Below are positions 61,301 to 64,000 of a stretch of 64,000 nucleotides of DNA, one piece after another. Source of the DNA: Streptomyces sp. GS7 (GTDB taxonomy: Bacteria; Actinomycetota; Actinomycetes; Streptomycetales; Streptomycetaceae); NCBI RefSeq assembly GCF_009834125.1, contig NZ_CP047146.1, positions 8,524,501-8,588,500 on the forward strand. Reading direction: 5' to 3'. The notes beneath the pieces are model-generated. The model saw only the letters and a list, made by a program, of their open reading frames with translations, searched no databases and was not told the DNA's origin. How positions within the stretch are numbered: the stretch's first letter is position 1; each line of letters starts with the position of its first letter. A program made the position numbers and the translations under genes.

Positions 61301-61971
61301 GCGTTGACGACGGTGAGACGGAGAAGCCGAGCGCGGACGACCAGTACGGTCAGCGCGGCCCACACGGTCCACACGGGCAGCGGGCACAGGCAGGACCCGG
61401 GCAACACGGGCAACAGGGTCAGCCCGGCGGGAGCGACGCGCAGAGCGGCACCGCCCCGGGCAGCCGCACCGCCCCGGCAGGCAATGCCGCCCCATCCGCC
61501 GGATCCACCCCGGCCGGTGACGCCCTCCCGCCCATCGGCACTCCCGTCACCGATACCGCCGGCGGCCGCGATCTGGAGCGCATCAATCCGCCCCACCTCG
61601 CACCGCCGACCGGATTCAGCCACGCCGTCCGCGCCACCGCCCCCGGCACCCTGGTCTTCCTCGCCGGGCAGACCGCCCTCGACGGTTCGGGCCGGATCGT
61701 CGGGGACGGCATCGTCGAGCAGTTCGAGCGGGCGCTGACCAACCTCCTGGAGGTGGCGGCCGCCTCCGGCGCCAGGCCGTCCGACCTGGCCAAGCTCACC
61801 GTCTTCGCCGTCGACATCGCCGACTACCGCCGGCACGCCCGGGACATCGGGCGGGTGTGGAAACGCCTGGTGGGCAGCGACTTCCCGGCCATGGCCGTCA
61901 TCGGCGCCACCCGCCTGTGGGACGAAGCGGCCCTGGTCGAAATCGAGGGCATCGCCGTCGTCCGGCAGTGA
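61297..61971 (+). CDS. RidA-family protein with long disordered N-terminus
   Basis: 224 residues from ATG 61297, overlapping the DeoR remnant stop (ATGA). RidA domain from about 95: 'RINPPHLAPPTGFSHAVRAT', 'GTLVFLAGQTALDGSGRIVG' and 'MAVIGATRLWDEAALVEIEG'. RidA proteins deaminate reactive enamines. The active-site Arg of canonical RidA falls in 'GATRLW'. The first 90 residues are Gln/Gly/His/Pro-rich and disordered, an odd addition. Confidence 0.9.
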   Translation: MSVDDGETEKPSADDQYGQRGPHGPHGQRAQAGPGQHGQQGQPGGSDAQSGTAPGSRTAPAGNAAPSAGSTPAGDALPPIGTPVTDTAGGRDLERINPPHLAPPTGFSHAVRATAPGTLVFLAGQTALDGSGRIVGDGIVEQFERALTNLLEVAAASGARPSDLAKLTVFAVDIADYRRHARDIGRVWKRLVGSDFPAMAVIGATRLWDEAALVEIEGIAVVRQ

Positions 61972-62124
61972 CGAAGGCCCCGCCCCTACCTCGCGCCTCC
62001 CCCGCCAACTCCCCGCTCCCCGACGCCCGCCGCACCGCGCAGCGCAGCGCCCCACTCCCCCCGTACGCCACCGACTCCCTACGCCCGCTCGCTCCCCGTC
62101 ACGCCCCGGCCCCCGTACATCCGC

Positions 62125-62967
62125 TCACTCCCCCTCCCCCTCCGTCCCACACGTCGCCACCAACGCCTCGGCGTCCGCCGGCGACAGCGTGATCCCGAAC
62201 TCCGAGTCCAGGAGCCCCGGGATCTCCTCCGGCGCGACCTCCCGTACCTCGCGCGACCAGTCCGGCCGGGTCCGCACGAACTCCCGCCCGACGAGCGTGC
62301 GGCGCACATCGGCCAGCGGCAGCAGCACCACGATCTTGCCGGTGAACGGCGACCGCGGATGGGTCGATATGTAGTGGTTGAAGACGCTGTAGTCGACCGG
62401 GAAGCGGCGCTCCGCCCCGAAGGCGTACAGGTCGAACCAGCCGTCGTCGTGCCGCGAGCGCAGCACCCACGACTCGGCCTCCTTCTCGTACACCAGGCCG
62501 AAGGTCCAGTCGCCCTGCTGCACCTCGACACCGTCCTGCAACGGGATCGGTGCGAGCAGCGCCTCACCGCCGAAGCCGACGTCGGTGATCCAGTCCGTAC
62601 CGTCCAGCTCGACCTTCAACAGCGCGTGCGTGACCGGGCGCACCATGCGCTCGCCCATCCGGACACGCGCGCCGAGCCCGGTGACACGGAAGCCCAGGCG
62701 CTCCAGGGCGGCGGCGTACAGGAGGTTCTGCTCGTAGCAGTAGCCGCCGCGCCGCTGCCGGACCATCTTCGCCTGCAGGGCTTCCAGGTCGAGCGGGATC
62801 GGGCGGCCCAGCACGATCTCGATGTTCTCGAAGCCGATCGACGCACTGTGCCCGGCATGCAGCTTCCGCAGCGTCTCCAGGGTCGGCCGGCGGTCGCCCT
62901 CGTAGCCGATACGCATCAGATACGCGTCCAGATCGAGCTGCTCGCCGCCCCACTGGGATGCGGTCAT
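62125..62967 (-). CDS. Arylamine N-acetyltransferase
   Basis: 280 residues from ATG 62967 (GAGGGGGAG 5 nt upstream). Acetyl-CoA-dependent N-acetylation of arylamines. Catalytic Cys in 'RRGGYCYEQNLLYAAALERL', His in 'VTHALLKVELDGTDWITDVG' and Asp in 'DVGFGG' form the NAT triad. 'NIEIVLGRPIPLDLEALQAK' and 'FENIEI' are N-terminal markers. Normal length. Confidence 0.95.
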   Translation of the reverse strand: MTASQWGGEQLDLDAYLMRIGYEGDRRPTLETLRKLHAGHSASIGFENIEIVLGRPIPLDLEALQAKMVRQRRGGYCYEQNLLYAAALERLGFRVTGLGARVRMGERMVRPVTHALLKVELDGTDWITDVGFGGEALLAPIPLQDGVEVQQGDWTFGLVYEKEAESWVLRSRHDDGWFDLYAFGAERRFPVDYSVFNHYISTHPRSPFTGKIVVLLPLADVRRTLVGREFVRTRPDWSREVREVAPEEIPGLLDSEFGITLSPADAEALVATCGTEGEGE

Positions 62968-63304
62968 GGTGCTCCCCCTCGTCATGGCGTGCTCCTGCCG
63001 GAGCCTGGAGGGAGCTTAGGAGACGCCGTGTCCGGAGGGCGATCGGCTCTTCGGCTGACGACCTGGGGCCGCCGGGCCCACCACCGGGCGGACGCGGGCT
63101 CACGGCCTACGGCAACCCGGTCCTGGGACCAGCGCCCGACCCGCGACGAGCCCCATCGTCCAGCGCCCACCCCCTCCCGGCCGCCTCCCTTCCCGGCCGC
63201 CCCCTTGCCGACGCACTCCGGCCGACGTGCCCTGGTTGCCCGGGCCGACGTGTCCTGGCCGACGTCCTGGCAGTCGTGCCCCGGCCGTCGCCTCGCGCAC
63301 CGCC
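62968..63304. other. Intergenic stretch, no gene seen
   Basis: About 340 bp between the acyltransferase and N-acetyltransferase genes. Pro/Arg-coding-like GC-rich sequence with short direct repeats of the CCGACGTGTCCTGG type near 63220-63260. No convincing frame, RNA or hairpin. Confidence 0.5.
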
Positions 63305-64000
63305 TCACCCCCGCCCGCTCGCCGCCTCCACCGGCTCCTTCCTGAACGCCCACGCCATCGTCGGCTCCACCGCGAACCGGAAGATCCGCTGCACCGGCGG
63401 CGTACACAGCAGGGTGATCACGGTCCCGGCGATCAGGGTCAGCAGCACCACGCCCCAGGGGGTGTGCAGCCATGCGTGGTGGTACCAGCCCCAGAAGCGC
63501 GACCCCTTCGCGAGGAAGCCGTGCAGGAGGTAGCCGTAAAGGGTGCCCGCGCCCAGCGCCGTACACCACATGGTGCGGCCCGGCACCCAGGCGAAGAAAC
63601 AGGCCACCAGCACCAGCGAGCAGCCGAACATCGCCAGGGTCATCACCACACCGCACCACCACGGGGCGCCCAGTTCCTGCGCGCTGTCGCGGTGGTAGAA
63701 CCACGCGGCGTTCATCCGGGGCGCGGCCCAGTACGCGACGAGCAGCGCGGCGCCGAGGACCGGGACGGCCACGATCCGCACCCACCGGCGGCGTACGAGC
63801 GCGAAGTGCTCCGGCCGCAGGTTCAGCCCCAGCACGAAGAACGGCAGGAACTGCAGCACCCGTTGGAGATTCAGATCGTCGCCGATCTCCGGCGTGACGG
63901 ACGCCATCATGGCGATGGTCAGCGCCAGCGGCAGCGGCGCGCGCACGATCTTCCACAGCGGTGCGGTCAGCCGCCAGATGAACAGCGCCACCAGGAACCA
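63305..64000 (-). CDS. Membrane acyltransferase (acyltransferase 3 family), C-terminal part
   Basis: The start lies beyond the window; about 232 residues are visible. Repeated membrane helices ('VLQFLPFFVLGLNLRPEHFA', 'VAVPVLGAALLVAYWAAP', 'GVVLLTLIAGTVITLLCTPP'), with 'GTLYGYLLHGFLAKGSRFWG' as in OafA/NodX-like acyltransferases and fucose 4-O-acetylase-like proteins. Likely O-acylates a cell-surface polysaccharide or a small molecule. Confidence 0.85.
   Translation of the reverse strand, partial: WFLVALFIWRLTAPLWKIVRAPLPLALTIAMMASVTPEIGDDLNLQRVLQFLPFFVLGLNLRPEHFALVRRRWVRIVAVPVLGAALLVAYWAAPRMNAAWFYHRDSAQELGAPWWCGVVMTLAMFGCSLVLVACFFAWVPGRTMWCTALGAGTLYGYLLHGFLAKGSRFWGWYHHAWLHTPWGVVLLTLIAGTVITLLCTPPVQRIFRFAVEPTMAWAFRKEPVEAASGRG

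Noticed and set aside
1-64000. tRNA, rRNA or riboswitch genes
   Set aside because: I saw no cloverleaf with a T-arm consensus, no rRNA motifs and no recognisable riboswitch core on either strand; a covariance-model scan could still find small RNAs.

Overview
The window is very GC-rich actinobacterial DNA, and its gene content is that of a Streptomyces chromosome. It has DUF397/Scr1-type regulator sets, chaplins and a rodlin, a TipA-type regulator, and the familiar fol-ftsH-hpt-tilS-dacB-ppa gene order. Many genes use GTG or TTG starts, and 4-bp GTGA/ATGA overlaps are common.

Layout. 0-5.3 kb: tail of an ArsR-type regulator, a LuxR-type two-component pair, and a MidA-type methyltransferase next to an orphan NuoD paralogue. 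5.4-11 kb: a repeat-bearing coiled-coil membrane protein, then an osmoprotectant ABC importer whose ATPase is divergent from its permeases and binding protein. 11-26.5 kb: housekeeping block with folK, folB, an NTF2-like gene, folP, an MprF-like lysyltransferase, a membrane esterase, folE, ftsH, hpt, tilS, a DUF2342 metallopeptidase, dacB and ppa.

26.6-34.6 kb: an accessory island that I read as a linaridin-type RiPP gene cluster. It has a 64-residue Thr/Ala/Pro-rich precursor without cysteine, an HTTM-like membrane protein, a membrane-anchored partner, an alpha/beta hydrolase, an IS3-OrfA-like helix-turn-helix protein, a phytoene-desaturase-like flavoprotein and an ABC exporter. No methyltransferase, protease or cysteine decarboxylase gene is present. 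A roughly 40-bp sequence is repeated upstream of the hydrolase and exporter genes, and strong hairpins flank the precursor gene. This is the most interesting part of the window.

35-45 kb: ThrE-type exporter, DedA protein, YbjQ protein, a TipA-like regulator with a recognisable tipA-type promoter but Gly instead of the drug-binding Cys, LysE exporter, WrbA, glutamate decarboxylase, PadR, DinB and an aldehyde dehydrogenase. 45-48.4 kb: an Scr1/WhiJ-like regulator, an anti-sigma-like ATPase and a DUF397 protein, two of them sharing a nearly identical 24-bp promoter element, then an AHSA1/ArsR pair with a large palindromic operator. 48.4-51.4 kb: zinc-independent ribosomal proteins (bS18, bL31, bL33, bL28, uS14) and a CobW-like protein around a Zur-like site, then tatA.

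52.3-55.6 kb: a surface-protein locus with two chaplins, one rodlin lacking a usual cysteine, two decayed rodlin copies, and a small secreted protein whose signal peptide resembles a chaplin's. 55.8-64 kb: a truncated winged-helix gene, a family A DNA polymerase-like gene, an esterase, a TetR regulator, a spheroidene-monooxygenase-like protein, a broken DeoR repressor, a RidA protein, an arylamine N-acetyltransferase and a membrane acyltransferase running off the end.

All assignments come from reading the translations and remembered family features. No database search was run.
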